From Gammaproteobacteria bacterium (GTDB taxonomy: Bacteria; Pseudomonadota; Gammaproteobacteria; Arenicellales; UBA868): DNA of 59,877 nt. The stretch covers positions 1-59,877 of the forward strand of contig JAAZZE010000008.1 of NCBI GenBank assembly GCA_014239255.1. Reading direction: 5' to 3'. Made by a program: the position numbers and the translations under genes. Positions 18,542 to 26,891 of this stretch are shown here, in pieces. Below the pieces are notes generated by a model. It was not told the DNA's origin, made no database searches, and was given only the letters and a program-made list of their open reading frames with translations. Within the stretch, counting starts at the first letter, position 1. Each line of letters starts with the position of its first letter.

Positions 18542-18931
18542 CTAATCGGGTAGATGGAGAATCGCCTCAACCTCGACCGGAACGCCTTTGGGTAAGCCTG
18601 CGACGGCTACCGTTGCGCGTGCCGGGTAGGGCGGCTCGAAATACTCAGTCATTACCTTGTTTACTTGAGCAAACTGTTCCAGATCGACCAGGTAAATGGT
18701 CAGCTTGACGATATCGGCAAGGCTGCCGCCTGACGCACTCGCCACGGCAGCAAGACTGTCGAAAACCCGCCGGGCCTGCACTTCAATATCTCCCTCAACA
18801 ATTTCCATGGTCGCAGGATTCAGTGGAATCTGCCCGGACAGGTAGACCACCTGGCCAGCGCGGACCGCCTGTGAGTACGGGCCAATGGCATCGGGTGCGC
18901 CGTCGGTACTGATGGGTTCTCTAGTAGTCAT
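18542..18931 (-). CDS. ridA: RidA/YjgF-family enamine/imine deaminase
   Basis: Small cytoplasmic protein that hydrolyses reactive 2-aminoacrylate and related imines. The family pattern is complete in 129 residues: [17 protein letters not shown] at the N terminus, LSGQIPLNP, the catalytic Arg near residue 103 in the [23 protein letters not shown] block, and the terminal Glu. It lies between spoT and recG in many gammaproteobacteria; here spoT has been separated from it by the 19-27 kb region, which suggests that region was inserted or rearranged (inference). Confidence 0.95.
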   Translation of the reverse strand: MTTREPISTDGAPDAIGPYSQAVRAGQVVYLSGQIPLNPATMEIVEGDIEVQARRVFDSLAAVASASGGSLADIVKLTIYLVDLEQFAQVNKVMTEYFEPPYPARATVAVAGLPKGVPVEVEAILHLPD

Positions 18932-19330
18932 AAGGATTTCCTGTGATGAGTTGTAGCCAGAACACGATTACTCACGGACGCTAATTGGAACAGATTACCG
19001 GCTCGACCGCATATACCAACTCTACACTCGTACCAACCAGGTTTGCGCCGTTCCTATTTATGGCGCATAGCGGCACGCCATCAGACGCGCGTACCCGTTA
19101 GTCGCCGGAGAATCACCTGGTTTTCTGTTCCAGCGATCACCCCGACGGCTGATGAAGGGTTGAATAGGATCATCGGGGACTTCCATCTTTTAGGTCTTAA
19201 GTGACCCCCATCACACTTACCCCCGTACTCCTACCTCGCAAGGTGATGAAGCACACATCTTTGGTCCGGGTATTGCATAACAATGGCTTCACAGATACTG
19301 ATGAGTCAATCACAACACAGGGGAACCAAG
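18932..19330. other. intergenic region, no gene seen
   Basis: About 400 bp with no credible gene on either strand. It holds short inverted repeats: AACCAGGT near 19035 with ACCTGGTT near 19114, and CCCCGA near 19140 with TCGGGG near 19173. They could form structure upstream of the secreted peptide gene. The segment also serves as the ridA promoter region on the minus strand. No convincing terminator with a T tract was found. Confidence 0.5.
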
Positions 19331-19771
19331 ATGAATCAAAACACCAAAATGGCCAGAGAAAAGAACATAGCCGATAAAGTTAAACCCATAGTGCAATCCG
19401 CTATTTTGGTAAGCATGTTAACAATGGTTGTCAGCGGAATTCCACGAGTACTAGCCGATGAGGGTCTGCAAATCACACCGGCGGCGGGACAAGAAGAAAC
19501 TGAATACTGTGAATATCTGGGCGATGACGCGATGCTTAAGATCAAAGGTTTTTCGGTCGCAGCTGATAACAGCCAGATCAGCAGTTGTAGGCAAATGAAG
19601 CGTTGTACAGTTGTAATAAAGGGCGTACGTCAAAACGCTTCTGGCTGCATCACGGTCTGGAATAGGGCCAGTCCCCCTCAGATAATCAAATGTCTCTCTC
19701 GGTGTAAGAAAAGTTGCAAACCAGTGAGACGAGGTTCGGGTAGGGGTGGAATTACCATTATCCGTGGCTAG
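19331..19771 (+). CDS. secreted cysteine-rich small protein, unknown
   Basis: The ATG at 19331 has AGGGGAACCAAG directly upstream and gives 146 residues; an earlier in-frame start at 19283 is less likely. Residues 17-42 form a signal peptide with a basic n-region (KVKP), a hydrophobic core (SAILVSMLTMVVSG) and a likely cut after VLA. The mature part of about 100 residues has seven Cys, clustered toward the end, and a strongly basic Gly/Arg tail (VRRGSGRGG). It could be a disulfide-stabilised exported peptide or a surface-binding protein. It is not recognised from any family. It stands alone, with about 400 bp of empty DNA on each side, so it probably has its own promoter. Confidence 0.6.
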   Translation: MNQNTKMAREKNIADKVKPIVQSAILVSMLTMVVSGIPRVLADEGLQITPAAGQEETEYCEYLGDDAMLKIKGFSVAADNSQISSCRQMKRCTVVIKGVRQNASGCITVWNRASPPQIIKCLSRCKKSCKPVRRGSGRGGITIIRG

Positions 19772-20164
19772 AAACGTCACCGTTGTTTGATAACGTATCA
19801 TGGGGTTGATGGAGGGGATCGCGACAGTGACTCCCAACCTCCTCCAAGATCCACTGGCTCACCGAGTCCGATGGCTTTCCGGATAGAGGCTTAGCAAAAT
19901 AATCCGTTAGGCCGTACCAGAACGATTCGGCCAGAAACTGAGGTGGAACTAATTCGCATAGAGATAGCGCGCAGCAGTGCCTCGCGGAATATGTTGTGTG
20001 AAGTTGATGAACTGTCATACTAGGCACTTCTGGTTGGCGAAGCAAAAAGAAAACGATTTTCATAGCCCCCTGCGATTCGATAGCCAGGAAGCCCTGTAAT
20101 AGCAGCAGATTCACTTTGCTGATCTGAGTTTCACAAAACAGTGACTAAATCTAAGGAATAATTA
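19772..20164. other. intergenic region with an uncertain minus-strand reading frame
   Basis: About 390 bp between the secreted peptide and the CurA-like gene. A minus-strand frame (19758-20114, GTG start, 118 codons) is open but has no ribosome site, overlaps the end of the peptide gene and resembles no known family. An AAGGAATAATTA site for the next gene lies at its right end. No clear repeat or terminator was seen. Confidence 0.4.
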
Positions 20165-21184
20165 ATGTCTGAAATTATGAGCCGCCAGATTCAAATGGCG
20201 TCACGTCCAGTGGGAAATCCGACCCCAAAAGATTTCTGTCTTGTTGAAGGCAAGATTCCAGATGTGGCTGAAGGCCATCTGCTCGTCCAAAACCATTTTC
20301 TCTCTTTGGATCCCTATATGCGTGGAAGAATGAGCCCCGCCAAATCCTACGCCAAACCTGTAGAAGTGGGTGAGGTGATAACGGGCGGCACGGTAGGGCA
20401 AGTGACCAAATCCCGTCACCCCGAGTTTGTAGAAGGTGACCTCGTGGTGGCCAATGGAGGCTGGCAGGAGTATTCCGTGGTAAAGGGGGCTGAATGCAAA
20501 AAGGTTAATCCTTCGTGGCCTTCACCTTCACTGGCCCTTGGGGTACTCGGTATGCCTGGGATGACCGCGTACACCGGTATGAAGAACATTGGGAAACCAG
20601 TAGCAGGAGAAACCGTTGTGGTGGCGGCCGCTTCTGGTGCTGTGGGTTCAGTAGTCGGGCAGATTGCCAAAATCCACGGTGCCCGGGCAGTCGGGATTGC
20701 TGGAACCATAGAGAAGTGCCGCTTTGTTATAGACGAACTGGGTTTTGACGACTGCCTGGTACACAAAGAGCCTGACTTTCCCGAAAAACTCAAAGAAGCC
20801 TGCCCAGACAAAATCGATGTTTACTTTGAAAATGTCGGGGGCAAGGTATTTGAATCAGTGGCCCCGTTGCTGAATAATTTCGCACGTATTCCGGTTTGTG
20901 GATTGATAGCCCACTACAATGATACCCAGTTGCCTGAGGGACCGAATACCGCGCCATTGATCTTGCGTGATATTCTGGTTAAGCGTCTTACCTACCGTGG
21001 GTTCATCGTCTGGGATTTTGCCGCACAGGAACAAGAAGCCCTTGAATCTCTGGCAGGGTGGATCGACGAAGGCAAGCTAAAGTATCGTGAAGATGTTGTC
21101 GATGGTCTTGAAAATGCGCCCGAAGCCTTCATGGGCCTTCTGCAGGGTAAAAACTTCGGCAAGTTGATTGTCCGTCTTGGATAA
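20165..21184 (+). CDS. NADP-dependent medium-chain reductase (CurA/leukotriene-B4-dehydrogenase-like)
   Basis: Zinc-free medium-chain dehydrogenase/reductase that reduces enone double bonds. The N-terminal FLSLDPYMRGRMSPAKSY block and the C-terminal LTYRGFIVWDF block are hallmarks of the CurA/PTGR group. The cofactor site is seen as VVAAASGAVGSVVGQIAKIHGARAVGIAG near residues 155-180, followed by a Lys in GTIEKCRFV that fits NADPH. At 339 residues it is complete. The start ATG at 20165 follows AAGGAATAATTA. Likely a detoxifying reductase of alpha,beta-unsaturated carbonyls; the true substrate is unknown. It is transcribed alone, 180 bp before the cupin gene. Confidence 0.9.
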   Translation: MSEIMSRQIQMASRPVGNPTPKDFCLVEGKIPDVAEGHLLVQNHFLSLDPYMRGRMSPAKSYAKPVEVGEVITGGTVGQVTKSRHPEFVEGDLVVANGGWQEYSVVKGAECKKVNPSWPSPSLALGVLGMPGMTAYTGMKNIGKPVAGETVVVAAASGAVGSVVGQIAKIHGARAVGIAGTIEKCRFVIDELGFDDCLVHKEPDFPEKLKEACPDKIDVYFENVGGKVFESVAPLLNNFARIPVCGLIAHYNDTQLPEGPNTAPLILRDILVKRLTYRGFIVWDFAAQEQEALESLAGWIDEGKLKYREDVVDGLENAPEAFMGLLQGKNFGKLIVRLG

Positions 21185-21364
21185 TCGGGTTTTCACCAGA
21201 TGTTCGGTTGCAAACAGTACGCCAGAAATTTAGGTAGGGGCTAGCGTGCTCGCTCGACACGCGGAACAAATATTTGCTATCGTTAGGTGAGCAGAGGATA
21301 GTCTGCGTCTGTTAGTAACCATCAATTTTTTACGACACAGTTCTTGAACTAAGGAGTGAGATCA

Positions 21365-21733
21365 ATGACAACACTAATGAAGAAATCTTTCAATGACCCA
21401 GATGAAGTGAAAACACCTGAAAAAACTCACGCTGCCACGGTGAATTTCGGTACGGTTGCAGCAACAAAGATTGTGGCTCAGCCCGGTTGGAAATGGTCAG
21501 AGTGCATAAAACCCCATGTTGGCGGTGATAGCTGCCAGGCGGGGCATGTAGGTATGGTTTTACAAGGAACTATTCATGTGGTTTCCGATGATGGGTCGGA
21601 AATAACAGTTACAGCAGGAGATGCCTATACTTTTGCGCCCGGTCACGATGCTTGGGTTGTAGGTGACGAAGAATTCATTGCTTATGAGTTTAATAATGCG
21701 GGTAAAGATTACGCAGTCTGGCAGTCAACCTAA
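21365..21733 (+). CDS. small cupin-domain protein
   Basis: A single-domain cupin of 122 residues from the ATG at 21365, which has AAGGAGTGAG upstream. The fold is shown by PGWKWSECIKPH, then CQAGHVGMVLQGTIHVVSDDGSEITVTAGDAYTFAPGHDAWVVGDEEF, which are cupin motifs 1 and 2. The metal-binding His/Glu set is incomplete compared with dioxygenases, so it may be a binding or regulatory protein. A strong terminator follows at 21757. Function unknown. Confidence 0.85.
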   Translation: MTTLMKKSFNDPDEVKTPEKTHAATVNFGTVAATKIVAQPGWKWSECIKPHVGGDSCQAGHVGMVLQGTIHVVSDDGSEITVTAGDAYTFAPGHDAWVVGDEEFIAYEFNNAGKDYAVWQST

Positions 21734-21756
21734 AGAAACGATCATTTGCATCTAGG

Positions 21757-21784
21757 GGCCTCTTTAATCAAGAGGCCTTTTTTT
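21757..21784 (+). terminator. rho-independent terminator of the cupin gene
   Basis: Perfect 8-bp stem GGCCTCTT (21757-21764) and AAGAGGCC (21770-21777), 5-nt loop TAATC, then seven T. It lies 24 bp after the cupin stop. Confidence 0.93.
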
Positions 21785-22054
21785 CCTGTTAAGACAGATT
21801 AGAGAAGTCGTTTTCTACTAGCGGCGGCATAGCCGAACAAGCATCGTACTAATCGATCGTGCTTCTAGGCATCCATCCCTAGATTATCAGGCAGTGGTAG
21901 TTAACTTATCAGCGCCTAAGTAATAATTGCGGTGCCGTGTTCAAGTTCAACGATAAACCGGTATGCGAGCCGATAGATCGAGATCAACCTCGGTGGTACA
22001 TTGCGTACGCCCACAGGGCTGGTGCTTTTTGGTAAATAAACGAGACACAGGGAT
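21785..22054. other. leader region of the glycosyltransferase operon
   Basis: About 270 bp with no credible gene. Its base composition is lower in GC than the flanking core genes. It must contain the promoter of the 22055-26750 operon, but no consensus -35/-10 pair is convincing. ACACAGGGAT just upstream of 22055 is a weak ribosome site. Confidence 0.5.
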
Positions 22055-23248
22055 ATGAAAGCACTGGTTATAGCCCCACAACCGTTCTTTTCGCCACGCG
22101 GCACACCTTTAAGCGTTTATTACCGAACACTCGTCAGCGCGGAAAAGAACGTCAATATTGATCTCCTGACCTATGGCGAAGGACTGGATGTCGATATACC
22201 CAACGTGCGCATTATTCGTATACCGCGTTTTAGTTTTCTTGGTAATGTAAAGGTCGGTCCGTCCTACCTAAAACTGTTTCTAGACGGGTTCATTATTCTC
22301 TGGACAATCTATCTGCTGATCAGAAATAGATACCATTTTGTGCACGCACATGAAGAGGCAATTTTTTTCCTAGTTTTCCTAAAACCTATTTTCCGCTTCA
22401 AGCTGATCTACGACATGCATTCGTCCCTGCCCCAACAACTGACGAACTTTCAGTTTTACGAATCGGAGTTTTTCATACGAATATTTAAAAAGTTGGAAGA
22501 TAAAGGTCTTCACGATGCGGACGCAATCATAACAATCTGTCCAGACCTCGCGGACTATGTAAACAGCATTGTCCGGGATACAGAAAAACATCTGTTGATA
22601 GAAAATTCAATATTCGATCCTGTCAAACTGAAGCGAGACAACAAGAAAGCCGGTAGAAAAGATCAAGATAACCAACCATGCATACAACCGGTGAGCATAC
22701 CGGAGGGGAAACGTCTGATCGTTTATGCAGGCACACTTGAGCCATATCAAGGTATCGATATACTGATCAAATCTTTTAAGTTAGTGATTAAAACAACCCC
22801 CTCCGCCTACCTGCTGATCGTGGGCGGAAGCAATGATCAGGTTGAGCTCTTTTCAAAGCTTACCGAAGAGCAGGGCGTTGATCGATGCACAATGTTTACC
22901 GGACGAGTAACCCAGTCACTCGCAAAGCATTATTGCAGTCTGGCCTCGGTACAGATGTCACCCCGCTCTAACGGGACAAATACGCCGCTGAAAATATATG
23001 AACAGTTAGCAAGCGGTGTGCCCGTGGTCGCAACAAATATTTATTCCCATACTCAAGTACTAAACAACGATGTTGCTTTTCTTGTCGAGCCGGAACCTGT
23101 AGATATGGCAAAGGGTATTTCAGCGGCATTGCAGGACGGGGAGCGAGTAAAAAGAATGGTAACCAATGCCGAGAAATTGTACTCGGACAACTACTCACGT
23201 CCTATATATGAAAATAAGCTGCAGCGACTTCTCAAGCTGGTTGAGTGA
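22055..23248 (+). CDS. family 4 glycosyltransferase
   Basis: Cytoplasmic or membrane-associated GT-B glycosyltransferase of 397 residues. The N-terminal acceptor domain starts with ALVIAPQPFFSPRGTPLSVYYR and contains a hydrophobic stretch near residues 70-90. The C-terminal donor domain has the YAGTLEPYQGIDILIKSF block and the E-x7-E-like element NGTNTPLKIYEQLASGVPVVAT. Known members move sugars from nucleotide donors to lipids or polysaccharides. It is the first gene of a same-strand set with the HxH protein, a GlpD-like flavoprotein and an SDR, so it likely helps make a glycoconjugate or modified lipid (inference). Confidence 0.9.
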   Translation: MKALVIAPQPFFSPRGTPLSVYYRTLVSAEKNVNIDLLTYGEGLDVDIPNVRIIRIPRFSFLGNVKVGPSYLKLFLDGFIILWTIYLLIRNRYHFVHAHEEAIFFLVFLKPIFRFKLIYDMHSSLPQQLTNFQFYESEFFIRIFKKLEDKGLHDADAIITICPDLADYVNSIVRDTEKHLLIENSIFDPVKLKRDNKKAGRKDQDNQPCIQPVSIPEGKRLIVYAGTLEPYQGIDILIKSFKLVIKTTPSAYLLIVGGSNDQVELFSKLTEEQGVDRCTMFTGRVTQSLAKHYCSLASVQMSPRSNGTNTPLKIYEQLASGVPVVATNIYSHTQVLNNDVAFLVEPEPVDMAKGISAALQDGERVKRMVTNAEKLYSDNYSRPIYENKLQRLLKLVE

Positions 23249-23279
23249 GTTGGTATACCTGCACGCGATATACTGACAC

Positions 23280-24140
23280 TTGGAAGCGGAGTTCGGCGAC
23301 TTGATACTGATTGACACACACGTTCACATCTACAGCTGTTTCGAGCTAAAAACTTTCTTCGATGCAGCTGTTGCAAATTTTAAAAAAGCGGCTTTAGAGA
23401 TCAGTGTGGATAAGGATTTTTCGGCAGTGCTTGTGCTGACCGACTGGGCGGGGAAGAATTGGTTCCAAAAGCTCGCAGCGGGTGCAGGGGACAACGGTGC
23501 TGACGGAGTAACAGTCGAGGGTTGGAATTGCCGAGCGACCGCCGATAGTAGTGCAGTATATTTTTCAAATAAGCACGGCGACGGGTTCTACTTGGTAGCC
23601 GGGAGAAAAATAATTACGGCAGAGAACTTGGAAGCGCTTGCACTAGCAACGGATGATCCAGATTTTCCTGACGGACTAAGTCTGATAGAGACAGTGAAAT
23701 ACATTCAATTACATGACGCTGTTGCATGTATTCCCTGGGCAGTAGGGAAATGGATGGGAAAAAGAGGCCGTGTGCTTGAAGAGTTGATCACAACCATGGA
23801 TCCGCGAGATTACTTTCTTTGTGATAACAGCAATCGGCCTTTTTTCTGGCCACAGGCCCGGCAGTTTGATGCCGTAGAGGCCAGAGGTGGGCGCATCCTG
23901 TCCGGCAGTGATCCATTGCATTTTGCTTCTGAAGCCATCAGGGCGGGCAGCTTTGGGTGCTGGGTAGATGCTGTCATCGATAACGAACATCCGGCACAGC
24001 AGCTTAAATCTTTAATGGGTGACCAGTCGCAGTCCATCCACCTATATGGGCATCTGGAGAATCCCTGGCGATTTTTCAGAAACCAGATCTCGATGCAGTT
24101 GTTGAAAAGGAAATGGAAACAAGAGTATTACAGTTCCTGA
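23280..24140 (+). CDS. putative metal-dependent hydrolase with N-terminal HxH, unknown
   Basis: 286 residues from a TTG start. The N-terminal LILIDTHVHIYSCFELKTFFDAA has the Asp-x-His-x-His beginning of amidohydrolase and PHP-type TIM barrels, and LSGSDPLHFASEAIRAG near residue 205-220 gives a late Asp that could complete a metal site. The middle is not recognised. It starts 31 bp after the glycosyltransferase and 85 bp before the flavoprotein start, on the same strand. An amidohydrolase-2-like role is a guess from the ends of the protein only. Confidence 0.6.
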   Translation: MEAEFGDLILIDTHVHIYSCFELKTFFDAAVANFKKAALEISVDKDFSAVLVLTDWAGKNWFQKLAAGAGDNGADGVTVEGWNCRATADSSAVYFSNKHGDGFYLVAGRKIITAENLEALALATDDPDFPDGLSLIETVKYIQLHDAVACIPWAVGKWMGKRGRVLEELITTMDPRDYFLCDNSNRPFFWPQARQFDAVEARGGRILSGSDPLHFASEAIRAGSFGCWVDAVIDNEHPAQQLKSLMGDQSQSIHLYGHLENPWRFFRNQISMQLLKRKWKQEYYSS

Positions 24141-24225
24141 GGGATAGCCAGATACGTCATTTCAGAATGATTTGTATTTTAATTTATTCGACAGAACACT
24201 GAACTTTAGCGGTTCATTATTTCCC

Positions 24226-25740
24226 ATGACATCACAATTGATTCGCGATCCCAGGCAAGCGTGCAAGCGTGAGTACGACCTCATTGTTGTCGGTGGTGGA
24301 GTTCATGGCGCCATGCTTGCGCTGGAGGCCACGCGTGTCGGGCTTACACCACTGTTACTTGAAAAAGAAGATTTCGGCGGGGCCACAAGTTTTAACAGTC
24401 TCAGGTTAATACATGGCGGGTTTCGTTATCTCCAGACTCTTGACTATGCCCGACTGAAGCGTTCCGCCGCTGAGCGACACTGGTTCCTTGAAAACTTCTC
24501 GCACTTGGTAAAACCCTTGCCGTGCATGGCGCCGCTTTACGGAAAAGGCTTACGCCGTAAATCGACATTGAACTTAGCCATGCGAGTTTATGATTTCCTA
24601 ACTAAGGACCGAAACCTTGGCCTGCGTCCGGAAGGGGGCATACCCTCAGGAAAATTGCTATCTATCGATGAGACCATACGAAATTTTCCCCTGGTAGACC
24701 AAAGCGGACTCCAGGGCAGCGCCGTCTGGTACGACGGCTACGTTGAAAACTCGCAGCGTATGATCATCGATGCGCTGCGGATAGCCTGCAAGAAGGGTGC
24801 AACAGTCTTAAATTATACTGAGGCAAAACAACTGGTTAGTGATTCTGGCCGGGTCAGGGGTGTTGTCGCGCATGATCACGTGACAAACATCAACTACACG
24901 TTTAGCGCAGATATCATCATCAATGTGGCCGGACCTTGGTGTAGGAATATTGCCAGACATTTTGATTGCGATGAAAAAAACCTATTTCGCAGCATGCTTG
25001 CCTGGAATATCCTATTCGACCGTGCCCCGGTGTCAGATAACGGAGTTGCTGTAACATCGGGTAAAGCCGGATCATCCCATACTTATTTTCTCGTCCCCTG
25101 GAAAAACAGACTGCTTGCAGGAACAGGTCAGGCCCCTTGGCCGCATGAGTCAAGAAGGGCATGTCCAACACAAGATCAGATTCTGAATTTTATCGAGGAC
25201 CTGAATAGCGCGATACCGGGATTGAATCTGAATTTTGCTGAAATTATTTATACTTTTTCCGGTTTACAGTCTGCAACAACAGAAGGTGGTAAAGACTTTG
25301 TCACAAGTGACGTTATTTTTGATCATTCGTCGAAAGGGGGCGTGCGGGGACTATTCAGTGTCTCTGGCGTGAAACTGACAACCTCAAGGTATACGGCAGA
25401 AAAAGCATTAAGGGTGATTTTCCCCAGCAAAAGCCGAACAGACAGTGTGCATGACGGGGTTTTGGAGTCCTTAAGCGACAACTCGCGGGTCTGGGATTTC
25501 TCCAGAAACTGGCAGCCAAAACATGACGGGTGGAAAGATGATTTGAGACAACTCATCAGTGAGGAATCTGTGATTCACCTGGATGATCTAGTTTTTCGCC
25601 GCACCACGCTTTGGGAAAACCCAAGTCGGGTGATTGATATGGCGCCACAACTATGTTCGCTGTTTGACTGGGATCGCGACCAGTCTGAGTATGAAATGAA
25701 AAGAGTCGCCGCTCTCGTCAACGATAAACGAACCAATTGA
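24226..25740 (+). CDS. GlpD-like FAD-dependent glycerol-3-phosphate dehydrogenase family protein
   Basis: Flavoprotein of the glycerol-3-phosphate dehydrogenase family. The dinucleotide site is YDLIVVGGGVHGAMLALEATRVGLTPLLLEK near residues 17-47. The signature FGGATSFNSLRLIHGGFRYLQTLDYARLKRS follows, where GlpD has ASSxSSxxxHGGxRYL. The start at the ATG 24226 (MTSQLIRDP) is preferred over an upstream ATG at 24172. The length of 504 fits GlpD without its C-terminal extra domain. It lies in a glycosyltransferase operon with no glycerol kinase or glpF nearby, so it may oxidise a different polyol phosphate or an intermediate of that pathway (inference). Confidence 0.85.
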   Translation: MTSQLIRDPRQACKREYDLIVVGGGVHGAMLALEATRVGLTPLLLEKEDFGGATSFNSLRLIHGGFRYLQTLDYARLKRSAAERHWFLENFSHLVKPLPCMAPLYGKGLRRKSTLNLAMRVYDFLTKDRNLGLRPEGGIPSGKLLSIDETIRNFPLVDQSGLQGSAVWYDGYVENSQRMIIDALRIACKKGATVLNYTEAKQLVSDSGRVRGVVAHDHVTNINYTFSADIIINVAGPWCRNIARHFDCDEKNLFRSMLAWNILFDRAPVSDNGVAVTSGKAGSSHTYFLVPWKNRLLAGTGQAPWPHESRRACPTQDQILNFIEDLNSAIPGLNLNFAEIIYTFSGLQSATTEGGKDFVTSDVIFDHSSKGGVRGLFSVSGVKLTTSRYTAEKALRVIFPSKSRTDSVHDGVLESLSDNSRVWDFSRNWQPKHDGWKDDLRQLISEESVIHLDDLVFRRTTLWENPSRVIDMAPQLCSLFDWDRDQSEYEMKRVAALVNDKRTN

Positions 25741-25766
25741 AATCATTCACTATTCAGGACTCACCA

Positions 25767-26750
25767 ATGAAAATACTAGTAACTGGCGGGACAGGTTTTA
25801 CGGGTGCGCTTCTTGTATCAAGGCTGCTCGATATGGGGCATATAGTCAGATCACTCGACAACCAACCCGGGATATTCTATGACGAGCTGAAGGAGAAAGG
25901 GGCTGAGCTCATAACGGGCAGCGTCACTGACAGACAGGTAGTTATGGATGCCACACAAGGGATGGAATTTGTATTTCATCTAGCAGCGGCGTTCCGAAAA
26001 CTGAATGCCCCCAATAGTTATTATTACGATGTCAACGTCAGCGGTACACGCTACGTGCTGGAAGCGGCCGACGCATGCAACGTACAGAAGGTCGTTTATT
26101 GCAGTACGCAGGGCGTACATGGGCATGTTAAGAACCCTCCAGGTAATGAGGATTCGCCAATAGCGCCGGCTGATTACTATCAACAAACAAAATACGAGGG
26201 TGAAGAGGTTACCCAGGAATTCATAAGAAAAGGTATGAACTGCACTATTCTCAGACCAACGGCCATGTATGGTCCAGGAGACCCCGAACGCTTCTTCATG
26301 ATCTTCAGAAGAGTCAAGAAAGGCATGTTTCCAATGTTCGGTTCTGGAAAAACTTTTTATCATCCACTGTACATCGATAACCTGGTGGACGCTTTTATCC
26401 TCACCCTAGATCTAGAGAAAGGCAAGGGTGGAACCTACCTGATCGCAGACGAGGAATATGTACCGATTGGAACATTGGTCGAGAAGGTATCTCTTGCCAT
26501 GGATACAAAAGTCAGGATACCGCACTTCCCTATAACCCCCCTGATTATTGCTGGTCATATCATGGAGAAACTTTGCAAACCATTCGGTATTGCACCACCG
26601 ATATTCCCTAGGCGTGTTGACTGGTATAGGCAGGTACGTGCATTTGTAATAACCAAGGCAAAAAGTGAACTTGGTTATGTTCCAAGGGTAGCGCTTGACG
26701 AAGGCCTAAGAAAAACAGCCGAGTGGTATAAGAGTAAAGGATACCTGTAG
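25767..26750 (+). CDS. extended SDR, NAD-dependent epimerase/dehydratase family
   Basis: Rossmann-fold sugar or steroid-type dehydrogenase. MKILVTGGTGFTGALLVSRL carries the TGGTGFTG nucleotide loop (TGxxGxxG). The catalytic pair is YYQQTKYEGEE near residue 143-147 (YxxxK), with CSTQGVHG as the Ser-bearing strand. The ATG at 25767 is chosen because it begins the beta strand; a TTG at 25737 overlapping the previous stop is possible. Length from the ATG is 327. Last gene of the four-gene operon. The substrate is unknown. Confidence 0.88.
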   Translation: MKILVTGGTGFTGALLVSRLLDMGHIVRSLDNQPGIFYDELKEKGAELITGSVTDRQVVMDATQGMEFVFHLAAAFRKLNAPNSYYYDVNVSGTRYVLEAADACNVQKVVYCSTQGVHGHVKNPPGNEDSPIAPADYYQQTKYEGEEVTQEFIRKGMNCTILRPTAMYGPGDPERFFMIFRRVKKGMFPMFGSGKTFYHPLYIDNLVDAFILTLDLEKGKGGTYLIADEEYVPIGTLVEKVSLAMDTKVRIPHFPITPLIIAGHIMEKLCKPFGIAPPIFPRRVDWYRQVRAFVITKAKSELGYVPRVALDEGLRKTAEWYKSKGYL

Positions 26751-26891
26751 GATGTCACTAGTCGGTTGGTGAAAGGCTGTTATGGCTTGCGGTGACACCA
26801 GAGTTGGCTTGCATTACTGATGTGTCTATAGCATTAGATAACCACAGGATGGGGGTCACAGGAATGAGGATTGCCTGTTGAACTATAGTCA

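Noticed and set aside
19758-20114. Minus-strand frame of 118 codons in the gap after the secreted peptide gene
   Set aside because: GTG start without ribosome site, overlap with the peptide gene and no family pattern. Not supported as a gene, but noted in the region entry.
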